DNA from: JBGPFS01 sp041483455
Lineage (GTDB): Bacteria > Chloroflexota > Limnocylindria > Limnocylindrales > CSP1-4
Assembly (NCBI GenBank): GCA_041483455.1
Contig: JBGPFS010000003.1
Location: forward strand, 1-38,157
Length of the DNA stretch: 38,157 nucleotides
Reading direction: 5' to 3'
Shown here in pieces: positions 1-7,781 of the stretch. Under the pieces are notes generated by a model. That model was not told where the DNA came from, searched no databases, and saw only the letters and a program-made list of their open reading frames with translations. The position numbers were made by a program, and so were the translations under genes. Each line of letters opens with the position of its first letter. Position 1 is the first letter of the stretch.

Positions 1-715
1 CGATCGGCTCGAGGGCGCCGGCCAGCGCCTCGCGCGGCACCAGGTAGTGGAACAGCGAGTACGGCTGGAGCCCCTTCGCGTCCGGCCACAGGGAGCCGAG
101 GATCTCCAGGAAGTAGCTCACCAGGACGAGGGCGACCGTGACCCCGATCGCCGGGGTGAGTCGGTCGAACGAGACCGAGGCCGCCAGCGCGAACGCGCCG
201 ATCGCCCCGTAGACCAGGAACCCGTTCAGCCACATCGAGGGCAGGCGCGCGGCGTCGAGGTCGGCCAGCGCGCCCGCGAGGGTCGCCCCGAAGACCGTGC
301 CGGCCACCTCCGCCGCGACCGCGATGGCCACGAACGCGAGCGTCGCGATCAACAGGGTCAGGTATAGCCGGCGCCGCGAGATCGGGCGGGCGAGCAGCAC
401 CTCGAGCGTGCCTCGCTGCCGCTCGCCGGCCACGGCGGCGACCGGGAACCCGGCCGCGAAGACGACGTTCAGGGCGATCGCGATCGGATGGATGAAGCCC
501 AGCCCGATCGACCCGTTCAGGCTCAGCAGGTCGCCGGTGCCGAAGCTGGCGAACTGGGGCGGGATGACGCCACTCTTGAGGAACTCGGCGATCTGCTTGC
601 CGTACTGCTCGTAGATGACCGGCATGAACAGGCTCCAGACGACCAGCCCGATCACGACCGCCAGCAGCTTGCCCTGCTGGGAGCGCCAGGTGCGAACGAG
701 GAGCGGCAGGTTCAT
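1..715 (-). CDS. ABC-2 type transporter permease, 3' end cut by the window
   Basis: Membrane subunit of an ABC exporter, working with the ATPase encoded just upstream. The reading frame starts at ATG 715-713 and runs off the left edge, leaving 238 codons visible. The protein opens MNLPLLVRTWRSQQGK, followed by a hydrophobic segment (LLAVVIGLVVWSLFM). It has the typical ABC-2 stretch GERQRGTLEVLLARPISRR between membrane segments, then several further hydrophobic segments. Its ATG overlaps the ATPase stop as ATGA, so the two are translationally coupled. The substrate is not indicated; family members export lipids, drugs or polysaccharides. The other strand holds only shadow frames here. Confidence 0.88.
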   Translation of the reverse strand, partial: MNLPLLVRTWRSQQGKLLAVVIGLVVWSLFMPVIYEQYGKQIAEFLKSGVIPPQFASFGTGDLLSLNGSIGLGFIHPIAIALNVVFAAGFPVAAVAGERQRGTLEVLLARPISRRRLYLTLLIATLAFVAIAVAAEVAGTVFGATLAGALADLDAARLPSMWLNGFLVYGAIGAFALAASVSFDRLTPAIGVTVALVLVSYFLEILGSLWPDAKGLQPYSLFHYLVPREALAGALEPI

Positions 716-1737
716 CGGCCGGACGTCGCGTCCCTGCCGACGGCCGGCCCGGCGGTCGCCCCGGCGGCCGACCCCGCGACAACGGCCACCTCCGCGTCGC
801 GGTCGCCGTTCGGCAGGTCCTCGCCCTCGTAGAACTCGAGGAACGCCTCCTCGAGGTGGGCCGGCTCGATCGTCACGTCGCGGACGGCCAGGCCGCCCAG
901 GACGCGGACGAAGGGCTCGACGTCGCCCTCGAGCTGGCAGGTCACGAGCCCGTCGTGGACCGCCACGCCGCTCACGCCCGGGATGGCCCCGAGGTCCGGC
1001 AGGCTCGCGCCCGGCCGGAGGCGCAGCTCGACCCGCCGCTTCCGGTGGGCCAGCAGCGAGCCGATCTCCTCGAGGGCGACGATCCGTCCTCGCCGGATGA
1101 TCGCCACCCGGTCGCAGACCCGCTCGACCTCGGACAGGATGTGCGAGGACAGGAAGATCGTCCGGCCGGCGGCGCGCAGCTCGTCGAGGAGCTCGTAGAA
1201 GGCGCGCTGCATCAGCGGGTCGAGGCCCTCGGTCGGTTCGTCGAGGATCGCCAGCTCGGGGTCGTGCTGGAGGGCCTGGATGATGCCGAGCTTCTGGCGC
1301 ATCCCGCGCGAGTAGTCCCGGACCGGTCGGCGGAGCGTCCGGCCGGAGAGCTCGAGCCGCTCGACCAGCTCGGCGCGCCGGACCGGCGGCCGGTCGTACA
1401 GGTCGCCCAGGTAGTCGAGCAGCCGTTCCCCGGTCAGGCCGTCGTAGAGGGCGATCCCGCCGGGCAGGTAGCCGACCCGGGCCCGGATCGCGACCGTCTC
1501 ACGCTCGATATCGAGCCCCAGCACCTGTGCGTGCCCGGACGTCGGGTGGAGGAACCCCAGGAGCGTCCGGATCGCCGTGCTCTTGCCGGCGCCGTTCGGA
1601 CCGAGGAAGCCGAAGATCTCGCCGGTGCGGACCTCGATCGAGAGGTCGTCGAGGGCCGCCACCTCGGACCCGCGCCCCAACGGTCCGCGCCGGTGGCCGT
1701 AGTGCTTGGTCAGCCGGTCGGTCCGGATGGCGGGCAT
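712..1737 (-). CDS. ABC transporter ATP-binding protein
   Basis: ATPase that powers the ABC-2 permease downstream. 341 residues. Walker A GPNGAGKST is at residues 46-54, the signature SRGMRQ near 143-148, Walker B/D-loop ILDEPTEGLD near 164-173, and the switch His follows in LSSHILSE. A region of about 100 residues after the NBD ends at EEAFLEFYEGED, as in CcmA/DrrA-type exporter ATPases. The last ~25 residues are Ala/Gly/Val-rich and probably disordered. The start at 1737 is supported by a TAGGGT box (1749-1744) six bases upstream, suggesting a leaderless mRNA; there is no Shine-Dalgarno sequence. The neighbouring SpoIID/LytB gene is divergent. Confidence 0.93.
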   Translation of the reverse strand: MPAIRTDRLTKHYGHRRGPLGRGSEVAALDDLSIEVRTGEIFGFLGPNGAGKSTAIRTLLGFLHPTSGHAQVLGLDIERETVAIRARVGYLPGGIALYDGLTGERLLDYLGDLYDRPPVRRAELVERLELSGRTLRRPVRDYSRGMRQKLGIIQALQHDPELAILDEPTEGLDPLMQRAFYELLDELRAAGRTIFLSSHILSEVERVCDRVAIIRRGRIVALEEIGSLLAHRKRRVELRLRPGASLPDLGAIPGVSGVAVHDGLVTCQLEGDVEPFVRVLGGLAVRDVTIEPAHLEEAFLEFYEGEDLPNGDRDAEVAVVAGSAAGATAGPAVGRDATSGR

Positions 1738-1743
1738 CGCTCT

Positions 1744-1749
1744 ACCCTA
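1744..1749 (-). promoter_or_regulatory. -10 box of a leaderless promoter for the ABC ATPase
   Basis: TAGGGT on the minus strand, followed by six bases and ATG. It fits the TAnnnT-N6/7-start arrangement seen at several other genes in this window. No clear -35 box is visible. Confidence 0.5.
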
Positions 1750-1888
1750 CAGGAGGGATCGGACCTCCGCCGCGGGGCCGGCCGGCTGGGACCTTCGGGT
1801 GGGGTCCGGCCTGGGTCGGTCGGGTGATGTCCGACCGGTTCGACGCCCGACCATCCTTCGTCTCCGACCGAAGCCCCCGAGGAGACGA

Positions 1889-3247
1889 ATGACCGTATCG
1901 ATCCCGCCAGCCAGGCGAGCCGCACGCGGATCCCGGCGCCGGGCGCTGGCGCGGGCGACCACCTCCGTCGGACTGCTCGGCGGACTCCTGGCCGGCCTGC
2001 TCGGCCCGGTCGCCCCGGTCGTGGCCGGCGCGACGCCTGCACCGACGACCGTCGCCGCCACGACACCGGCACCCACGATCACGCTCTACGGGCGGGGCTT
2101 CGGTCACGGGGTCGGGATGAGCCAGTACGGCGCCCGAGGCCGGGCGCTCGCGGGCCAGGCGGCCGGCGAGATCCTGGCCCACTACTACCAGGGCGCAACG
2201 ATCCTGACGGGCTCTCCCGGCACGAAGGTCCGGGTCCTGGTCCTGCCGACCATCGCGGCGAGCGCCGCCAAGCCCCTCCGCCTGGTCGGGCATGGGGCCA
2301 CCTGGACCGTCTCGGGCCGGGGCCCGTTCCCGGCCGAGGCGGCCCTCCGGGTCACCAGGACGGGCCGCGCGACCCTCGCCCTGACGGTGACCGAGGCGAA
2401 CGGCACCGTCCTGCTCAAGCTCTCGATGACGACGGCCGAACTGCTCGTCCAGCCGACGAGCGACGCCGGGCGGATCGAGGTCGTCTCGAAGGCCTCCACC
2501 TACGACACCTACCGGGGCACGATCCACATCCGGGGCGTGGCGGGCGGGCTGATCGCGGTGAACGAGCTGGGGATGGACGACTACCTCCGGGGCGTCCTCC
2601 CGCTCGAGATGCCGTCCAGCTGGCCCGCCGAGGCGCTCAAGGCCCAGGCGATCGCGGCCCGGAGCTACGCGCTCCGCCGGCTCCACCCGACGGTCGGGAC
2701 GTACGACCTGACCGACGGGTCGAGCTCGCAGCTCTACCGCGGCTCCCTGGCCGAGTCGGCCGCCACCGACGCGGCGATCAGCGCCACGGGCGGCCAGGTC
2801 CTGGTGAGCGGGCGGACGATCGTGAACGCGGTCTACGACTCGACCGGTGGCGGCGCGACCGAGAACAGCGAGAACGCCTGGCCCTCGTCGAGCGGGAGGA
2901 TCGTCGCCGGCCCGGTCAGCTACCTGCGCGGCTCGCCCGACCGCGACCCGACCGGCGTTTCATACGACGCGGCAGCGCCCCACGCGACCTGGCAGAGCGC
3001 GCCGTACACGATGGCCCAGCTCTCCGGCTTCTTCGCGACCGACAGCCGGACGAAGGTCGGGACCCTGACCGCCATGGACCTCTCGAAGGTCGGGGTCTCC
3101 GGGCGCCTGATCAGCGTGAAGCTGACCGGCAGCGGGGGGACGAAGACCGTCTCGGGCGAAGTATTCCGGTCGGTGCTGAACGCGGCGACCCCCGCGACCG
3201 ACCCGTACCTCTGGAGCACGCTCATCGCGACGGCCCCGATCCCGTAG
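1889..3247 (+). CDS. Secreted SpoIID/LytB-domain protein
   Basis: Exported cell-wall protein of the SpoIID/LytB family; SpoIID itself is a lytic transglycosylase acting on denuded glycan strands. 452 residues from ATG 1889, chosen because GAGGAG precedes it at 1879-1884 and because an N-terminal signal peptide (RRRALARA, then a hydrophobic LLGGLLAGLLGP stretch and an Ala-rich end) then begins the protein. The motif GFGHGVGMSQYGARG lies near the mature N terminus, an arrangement I know from actinobacterial and Chloroflexota members. The core motif EMPSSWPAEALKAQAIAARS follows near residues 235-255. An upstream in-frame extension to 1706 is open but looks non-coding. The gene stands alone between the divergent ABC operon and tag. 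Confidence 0.85.
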   Translation: MTVSIPPARRAARGSRRRALARATTSVGLLGGLLAGLLGPVAPVVAGATPAPTTVAATTPAPTITLYGRGFGHGVGMSQYGARGRALAGQAAGEILAHYYQGATILTGSPGTKVRVLVLPTIAASAAKPLRLVGHGATWTVSGRGPFPAEAALRVTRTGRATLALTVTEANGTVLLKLSMTTAELLVQPTSDAGRIEVVSKASTYDTYRGTIHIRGVAGGLIAVNELGMDDYLRGVLPLEMPSSWPAEALKAQAIAARSYALRRLHPTVGTYDLTDGSSSQLYRGSLAESAATDAAISATGGQVLVSGRTIVNAVYDSTGGGATENSENAWPSSSGRIVAGPVSYLRGSPDRDPTGVSYDAAAPHATWQSAPYTMAQLSGFFATDSRTKVGTLTAMDLSKVGVSGRLISVKLTGSGGTKTVSGEVFRSVLNAATPATDPYLWSTLIATAPIP

Positions 3248-3316
3248 GGGCCGGTCCCGCGTCGCCGGGCTGCGGTGCCTCGATGAGGGAGTACCGATGG
3301 GTCCTCACGCGCCGGC

Positions 3317-3322
3317 TATCCT
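3317..3322 (+). promoter_or_regulatory. -10 box of a leaderless promoter for tag
   Basis: TATCCT followed by six bases and the ATG of the glycosylase gene. No Shine-Dalgarno sequence lies between, so the mRNA probably starts at or next to the start codon. Confidence 0.55.
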
Positions 3323-3328
3323 GCGCCG

Positions 3329-3964
3329 ATGAGCGTCCCTGCGCGAATGCCCGTCCCTGCGCCGACGACCGCCCCCATCGCGGACCCGGGCCGCCCTCGC
3401 TGCTGGTGGGCGGCCGCGGACCTCGCCGGCGCCGACCCCCTGATGGTCGCCTACCACGACGAAGAGTGGGGCACCCCTGTCGACGGCGACGTCGAGCTGT
3501 TCGAGCGGCTCGCCCTCGAGGGGTTCCAGGCGGGCCTGTCGTGGGCCACGATCCTGCGCAAGCGGGCCGCTTTCCTGGCCGCCTTCCAGGGCTTCGAGCC
3601 GGCCGTCGTGGCCGCCTTCGGCGTGGACGACCGGGCGCGACTCCTCGCCGATGCCGGGATCGTCCGGAACGGCGCGAAGATCGACGCGACCATCCGCAAC
3701 GCCGCCGCCTTCCTGGCCGTCGCGGCGGAGCACGGCTCGTTCGCCCGCTACCTGCGATCGGTGATCCCGGATCCGGCCCGACCCCTCCCGGTCGGCGCCA
3801 CGATGGCCGACATCCCGGACCGCACCCCGCCCTCGGAGGCCCTCTCGGCCGACCTGCGCCGGCGCGGCTTCGGCTTCGTCGGCCCGACGATCGTGTACGC
3901 CTTCATGCAGAGCGTCGGCCTCGTCGACGATCACCTGCCCGGCTGCTTCCGCTACCGCGGCTGA
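3329..3964 (+). CDS. tag: DNA-3-methyladenine glycosylase I
   Basis: Base-excision repair enzyme that removes 3-methyladenine from alkylated DNA. 211 residues, with about 20 extra Pro/Ala-rich residues at the N terminus compared with E. coli TAG. The zinc ligands of the family are all present: Cys25 (RCWW), His43 (AYHDEEWG), His202 and Cys206 (DDHLPGCFRY). The base-pocket residues correspond to Glu64 and Trp72 in LEGFQAGLSWATIL. The start follows a TATCCT box by six bases, so translation is probably leaderless. The gene converges on the second ABC operon with a 41-base gap. Confidence 0.95.
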   Translation: MSVPARMPVPAPTTAPIADPGRPRCWWAAADLAGADPLMVAYHDEEWGTPVDGDVELFERLALEGFQAGLSWATILRKRAAFLAAFQGFEPAVVAAFGVDDRARLLADAGIVRNGAKIDATIRNAAAFLAVAAEHGSFARYLRSVIPDPARPLPVGATMADIPDRTPPSEALSADLRRRGFGFVGPTIVYAFMQSVGLVDDHLPGCFRYRG

Positions 3965-4005
3965 GCGCCGACGAGAGTCGATCGGGCCGCCCAGGTCGGC
4001 GAGAG

Positions 4006-4863
4006 CTACAGCTCGCGCCGCCCGAATGACGCGATCGCGAGACCGACCACGCCGGCGAGCCAGGCCGCACTCCAGGCGAGGTAGAGCGGATCCGGGCCCG
4101 TGCTCGCGAAGAACGGGTTCGCCTCGAGGACCCGGAACGGTCGTCCGGCGGCGATCGTCGCGATGAGGATCGGCGGCTCGAGGCTGAAGATCGTCGCCCG
4201 CCACAGGCCGTCGGACGGGAAGACGAGCCGGCCCACGCTCCCGGCGACCCCGAGCGATGGCACGCCGAGCGCGCTCGCGACGCCGCCCAGGACGCCGACG
4301 CCCCACGAGAGCCCGAACAGGACGATCGCGGTGGCCCCGGCGGCGATGGTCGGCAGGCGCGTGCTGAGCAGGAGGGCGACCGTCATCACGATCACCCCTT
4401 CGCCGGCCAGCGCTGCGACGGCCCCGAGCGGATCGGGTGGGCCGTAGCCCGAGACCAGGCGCAGCGCCCCGATCTCGAGCAGCCCGGCGGCGACCGCATA
4501 ACCGACGACGACGATCGCCAGCCCGACCCACCGGCCGACGATCAGGCTCGAGCGGGCGAGCGGTCGGGCGAGCATCGCCTGGAGGACGCCCGACTCGACG
4601 TCCGACGCGACCGCCGGCGCTCCGAGGAACGCGGCCGTGGTCGCCAGGATGAAGCTGAACATGAAGGCGCAGAAGATGAGGACCTGGCTGACGCCGATCT
4701 GGATCTGGAGCTCGGTCGTGCTCGCCGCGGCCCTGGCGGAGCTGACGAGCCACTGGAAACCGAGCCCTGTGACCACGACGATCGCTCCGGTCAGGAGTGC
4801 CAGGGCCCACAGGGTCCGCCGGCGCACGGCTTCGAAGAGCGTGAGGCGGACGACCACGATCAT
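4006..4863 (-). CDS. ABC-2 family transporter permease
   Basis: Membrane subunit of the second ABC exporter of this window, 285 residues. Hydrophobic segments start at residues 18-40 (LWALALLTGAIVVVTGLGF) and continue near 60-80, 110-130, 150-170, 180-205 and at the C terminus. The cytoplasmic motif SDVESGVLQAMLARPLARSS is the ABC-2 counterpart of the GERERGTLE segment in the first permease. The ATG overlaps the upstream ATPase stop as ATGA, so the subunits are coupled. The substrate is unknown. Confidence 0.88.
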   Translation of the reverse strand: MIVVVRLTLFEAVRRRTLWALALLTGAIVVVTGLGFQWLVSSARAAASTTELQIQIGVSQVLIFCAFMFSFILATTAAFLGAPAVASDVESGVLQAMLARPLARSSLIVGRWVGLAIVVVGYAVAAGLLEIGALRLVSGYGPPDPLGAVAALAGEGVIVMTVALLLSTRLPTIAAGATAIVLFGLSWGVGVLGGVASALGVPSLGVAGSVGRLVFPSDGLWRATIFSLEPPILIATIAAGRPFRVLEANPFFASTGPDPLYLAWSAAWLAGVVGLAIASFGRREL

Positions 4864-5879
4864 CGAGGGCCACCGTCCATGCCCAGGGCCTCGCCGTCCT
4901 CGCCGCGCCCGAGCAGGTCGAGGAAGCGCGCCTCGAGGCTCGCCCGGCCCGGTTCCAGCGCGTGGATCCGACCGCCGGCCGCCACGATCGCCGCGGCCAG
5001 CTCGGGGATCCGCTCCGGGTCGATCGGGCGGACCGCGAAGGCCGACGGATCCGCCGGGTCCTCGAGGTGGAGCGGCCCGAAGCGGGCCAGGCCGGCCCTC
5101 GCTTCAGCCGGCAGGGCGGTCGCCCGGACCCGGACAGTCCGTTCGCCGAGCAGCTCGTCGAGCGTGCCGGCCGCCACGACCCGGCCCCGGTCGATCACCG
5201 CCACCCGGTCGCAGACCTGCTCGACTTCGCCCAGGAGATGCGAGTTGAGGAAGACGGTCGTGCCCCGCTCGCGCACGGCCCGCACGATCCGCCGGACATC
5301 CGCCCGACCGACCGGGTCGAGAGCGGAGGTCGGCTCGTCGAGAAAGACGAGGTCCGGGCGACCCAGGAGCGCCGCACCCAGCCCGAGCCGTTGCTGCATC
5401 CCCTTCGAGAACGTGCCCGACTGGTCGTTCGCCCGCTCGGTCAGGCCGACGAGCTCGAGCGCATCGGCGATCGCCGATGACCGTTCCGAGACGGGCATCC
5501 CGGCCAGCTCGGCATGGAGCGCCAGCACCTCCCGGGCACGGAGCCAGGGCTGATAGCGGAAGAGCTCCGGCAGGTAGCCGATCCGGCGGCGGGCCTCGCG
5601 CTCGCCGGCCGGACGGCCGAGGACGCGAGCGGAGCCGGCGGTCGCCCGGGCCAACCCGAGGAGGATCTTGACCACGGTCGTCTTGCCGGCTCCATTCGGG
5701 CCGAGGAACCCGAAGACCTCGCCGCGCTCGACCCGCATCGACAGGCCGTCGAGGGCGGTGATCCGGCCGTAGCGCTTGACGAGATCGGTCGTCTCGATGG
5801 CGGGCGGGGTACGTCCAGAGGCTGACACGGTCTCGTCGGCGGCTGACGCGGTCGGGGCGACGTTCATCGGCGACATCAT
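4860..5879 (-). CDS. ABC transporter ATP-binding protein
   Basis: ATPase of the second ABC-2 exporter. 339 residues, with a ~25-residue Ser/Ala-rich N-terminal tail before the NBD (ETTDLVKRYG). Walker A GPNGAGKTT at 60-68, signature FSKGMQQRLG, Walker B/D-loop FLDEPTSALDP and switch His in LNSHLLGE are all intact. The ATGs at 5879, 5876 and 5867 (MMSPM) are all possible starts; no strong Shine-Dalgarno sequence decides. A perfect 8-base inverted repeat at 5904-5926 lies 25-35 bases upstream and could control this operon and the divergent zinc-ribbon gene. Confidence 0.92.
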   Translation of the reverse strand: MMSPMNVAPTASAADETVSASGRTPPAIETTDLVKRYGRITALDGLSMRVERGEVFGFLGPNGAGKTTVVKILLGLARATAGSARVLGRPAGEREARRRIGYLPELFRYQPWLRAREVLALHAELAGMPVSERSSAIADALELVGLTERANDQSGTFSKGMQQRLGLGAALLGRPDLVFLDEPTSALDPVGRADVRRIVRAVRERGTTVFLNSHLLGEVEQVCDRVAVIDRGRVVAAGTLDELLGERTVRVRATALPAEARAGLARFGPLHLEDPADPSAFAVRPIDPERIPELAAAIVAAGGRIHALEPGRASLEARFLDLLGRGEDGEALGMDGGPR

Positions 5880-5903
5880 CGGTCAGGACGGCGACCTCGC
5901 GCT

Positions 5904-5926
5904 CCGTGACACGCTAGCTGTCACGG
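5904..5926. promoter_or_regulatory. Inverted repeat between divergent genes, likely operator
   Basis: Arms CCGTGACA and TGTCACGG are perfectly complementary around a 7-base spacer that itself contains GCTAGC. The site sits between the divergent starts of the ABC ATPase (5879) and the zinc-ribbon gene (5947). A minus-strand TAGCGT, possibly the -10 box of the ABC operon, lies inside it. No regulator gene is adjacent. Confidence 0.5.
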
Positions 5927-5946
5927 GTGCGTCGCACGATCCAGCC

Positions 5947-6120
5947 ATGGAACCTCAGGACACGCTCCGAACCGCGGTCGTCGAGCTCGAGTGCCCATGG
6001 TGCGAGGGGGCCCTCCGGATCGCTGAGGTCGAGCTGGCGACCGAGATCCGTTGCCCGGACTGCCTCGTCGCCTTCAGCCTCGCCGAACCGGCCGCTGCCG
6101 GGCTCGCCACCGCGGCCTGA
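5947..6120 (+). CDS. Small zinc-ribbon protein
   Basis: 57-residue protein with two CxxC knuckles, CPWC (residues 18-21) and CPDC (36-39), spaced as in a rubredoxin-like or Zn-ribbon fold. It resembles the short lysine-biosynthesis-LysW-like and zf-ribbon miniproteins, but no specific function can be read from it. The C terminus is Ala-rich. I chose ATG 5947 because it is the first start giving a compact domain; no Shine-Dalgarno sequence is evident. It is divergent from the second ABC operon. Confidence 0.6.
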   Translation: MEPQDTLRTAVVELECPWCEGALRIAEVELATEIRCPDCLVAFSLAEPAAAGLATAA

Positions 6121-6181
6121 CCGGCCGGGGGGGCAGGGCGGCCGGTCGAGCCGGGCGGTCGCACGGGCTGGGCCGCCGGAT

Positions 6182-6221
6182 GAGCCGGGCGGCCGGACGA
6201 GCCGGGCGGCCGGACGAGCCG
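6182..6221. repeat. 17-bp tandem repeat, 2.4 copies
   Basis: The unit GAGCCGGGCGGCCGGAC occurs twice in full (6182-6198, 6199-6215), followed by GAGCCG. It lies in the gap between the zinc-ribbon gene and the 3' end of the LiaF-like gene. Confidence 0.8.
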
Positions 6222-6231
6222 CCGCCCCCGC

Positions 6232-7002
6232 TCAGCCGAGCCGGATCGACGAGGCGCCGCCCGTGAACCGGATCAAAACGCGATCCGTCGCGGTCGCGTA
6301 GCCGGGCGTCTCGGTCCGGCCGTCGACGCTGTTCAGGCCGCCGCTCGACTCGAAGCGGTATTCGACGCCCGCCGGGGCATGGAACTCGAGCCTGGTCGCG
6401 CCGCCCGTCACGCGGATCTCGACGGCCCCGCGCGGCTGCGGGAGCGCGATCCTGGCCTTCGCGGCGCCGATCTGGATCCGCGCGTCGACGATCGGGATCG
6501 CCGAGAGGTCGAGCGTGAAGTCGCCGGCGCCGGCGTCGAGCCGGAGGGCCGTCGGGATGTCGCTCGCGCTCCGAATCTCCCAGTCGGTGGCGCCGCGCCA
6601 GGTGGTCGGCCAGGTGGCGACGTCCTGCCGGAGCGAGACCCGGCCGAGGTCACCCTCGCGGTCGAGCCGCGTGGCGATGTCCGAGCGGCTCGAGCGGACC
6701 TCGAGGAGCTCGCTCGCCCCGCCCGCGAACCGGAACGTGCCCGCCCCGACGGCGATCTCGAGCGCGAGCCGGCTGACGCCCTCGCGGGGAACGCTCGCGC
6801 TGCTGGCACCCTCGTCCCGTTGCGTCGCGTTGAGGAGCACGACGACCCCGATCGCGACGATGACGGCCGGCCAGAAGAACCGGCCCACGAACCGGGCGAA
6901 CCCGAGGGTGTCGAGGAGGAACAGGATCCCCAGCCCGATCAGGACCAGCCCCGCGACCTGTCCACCGTTCCACCCGGACGCTCGTCGATCGTGACCCGCC
7001 AT
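6232..7002 (-). CDS. LiaF-like membrane protein (DUF5668-like plus DUF4097/toastrack-like)
   Basis: 256 residues. The N terminus carries two hydrophobic segments (VAGLVLIGLGILFLLDTLGF and FFWPAVIVAIGVVVLL, residues ~15-55), as in DUF5668/LiaI-like domains. A C-terminal beta-rich region of ~190 residues with repeated Gly-Ala and alternating hydrophobic residues (GAGTFRFAGGASELLEV, GAGDFTLDLS, FTGGASSIRLG) matches the LiaF/DUF4097 beta-solenoid type. Such proteins sense envelope stress or scaffold at the membrane. The start at 7002 is supported by GGGAGG just upstream; the open frame extends further to 7185 but is not coding-like. A -10 box TACGCT lies at 7037-7032. Divergent from the aldolase gene. 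Confidence 0.72.
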   Translation of the reverse strand: MAGHDRRASGWNGGQVAGLVLIGLGILFLLDTLGFARFVGRFFWPAVIVAIGVVVLLNATQRDEGASSASVPREGVSRLALEIAVGAGTFRFAGGASELLEVRSSRSDIATRLDREGDLGRVSLRQDVATWPTTWRGATDWEIRSASDIPTALRLDAGAGDFTLDLSAIPIVDARIQIGAAKARIALPQPRGAVEIRVTGGATRLEFHAPAGVEYRFESSGGLNSVDGRTETPGYATATDRVLIRFTGGASSIRLG

Positions 7003-7031
7003 CCAGCGCCTCCCTTCATGCTGTCGCGTCC

Positions 7032-7037
7032 AGCGTA
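7032..7037 (-). promoter_or_regulatory. -10 box for the LiaF-like gene
   Basis: TACGCT on the minus strand, about 30 bases before ATG 7002, leaving room for a short leader that contains the GGGAGG ribosome binding site. No -35 box stands out. Confidence 0.35.
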
Positions 7038-7082
7038 GCGCGCCCCGACGGCCGCGTGGCCGGCCTGTCGACGGACCGGCCG

Positions 7083-7739
7083 ATGGCCGAAGATGGGGCG
7101 ATGCAGCCGGCCGATCGTTCCACGGGCCTCGACCACCTCGACGCCGCGCTCGCGATCGTCCGGGCCGGGGCACGGCTCGGCGCACGCGGGCTCATCGTGG
7201 CGACCGAGGGGAACCTGTCGATCCGCCTCGGCGACGCGTTGCTCGTGACGCCGTCGGGCCGCCGCAAGGACGAGCTGGAGCCGTCCGATCTCCTCCTCGT
7301 CCCGCTCGACGAGCCGCGGGACGAGAGCTTCGAGGGCCCTCGCCCGTCGTCGGACATCCGGATCCACCGCGCGATCTACCGCGCCCGGCCCGACGTCGGA
7401 GCCGTCGCGCACGCCCACCTCGCGGCGTCCCTGGCGCTCACGCTCGCCGGCGGCCGACCCGATCCCGCGGACCTGCCCGAGACGCGCCTGCTCCTGCCCC
7501 GACTCCCGTTCGTCCCGCTCATGGCTCCCGGCTCGCCCGAGCTGGCGACGGCGATCGCGGCGGCCCTCTCGGAGTCGCCGGAACCGCCGGCCGACGCGGT
7601 CCTGCTCGAGCGCCACGGGGCGGTCGCCGTCGGCAGGACGCTCGACGCGGCGACCGACCGGCTCGAGCTCGTCGATCTGCTCTGTCGGGTCCGGCGGGAC
7701 GCCATCCTGCTCGGGCTCGGCCGCGGGTCGGGTCAGTAG
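7083..7739 (+). CDS. Class II aldolase/adducin-family protein
   Basis: Zinc-dependent sugar-phosphate aldolase, epimerase or dehydratase type (FucA/AraD/MtnB superfamily), 218 residues. Visible motifs are the phosphate-binding TEGNLS, then SSDIRIHRAIY, the zinc ligands in VAHAHLA (HAH), and the third zinc His in ERHGAV. The residue equivalent to the catalytic Glu of fuculose-1-phosphate aldolase is Asp here (SSD), as in AraD-type epimerases, so the reaction cannot be assigned. GTG 7056 and ATG 7101 are alternative starts; GGGG before 7101 makes that one plausible too. The stop codon lies inside a 17-bp triplicated sequence. Confidence 0.82.
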   Translation: MAEDGAMQPADRSTGLDHLDAALAIVRAGARLGARGLIVATEGNLSIRLGDALLVTPSGRRKDELEPSDLLLVPLDEPRDESFEGPRPSSDIRIHRAIYRARPDVGAVAHAHLAASLALTLAGGRPDPADLPETRLLLPRLPFVPLMAPGSPELATAIAAALSESPEPPADAVLLERHGAVAVGRTLDAATDRLELVDLLCRVRRDAILLGLGRGSGQ

Positions 7740-7781
7740 AGCCCGGGGGTCAGTAGAGCCCCGGGGTCAGTAGAGCCCGGG
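7731..7781. repeat. Three tandem 17-bp copies spanning two convergent gene ends
   Basis: The unit GGTCAGTAGAGCCCGGG occurs at 7731-7747, 7748-7764 (one base change) and 7765-7781. The first copy holds the TAG stop of the aldolase gene. The third holds the TGA stop and last residues (PGLY) of the opposing ICMT-like gene. Each copy therefore carries stop codons for both strands. Confidence 0.9.

Noticed and set aside
1750..1888. Structured leader before the SpoIID/LytB gene, considered as a c-di-AMP or other riboswitch
   Set aside because: Only generic GC-rich stems are visible; I could not match the conserved core of any riboswitch class.
712..5879. A transposition or duplication event linking the two ABC-2 operons
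   Set aside because: The two systems are related only at family level, and no insertion sequence or direct repeat borders them.
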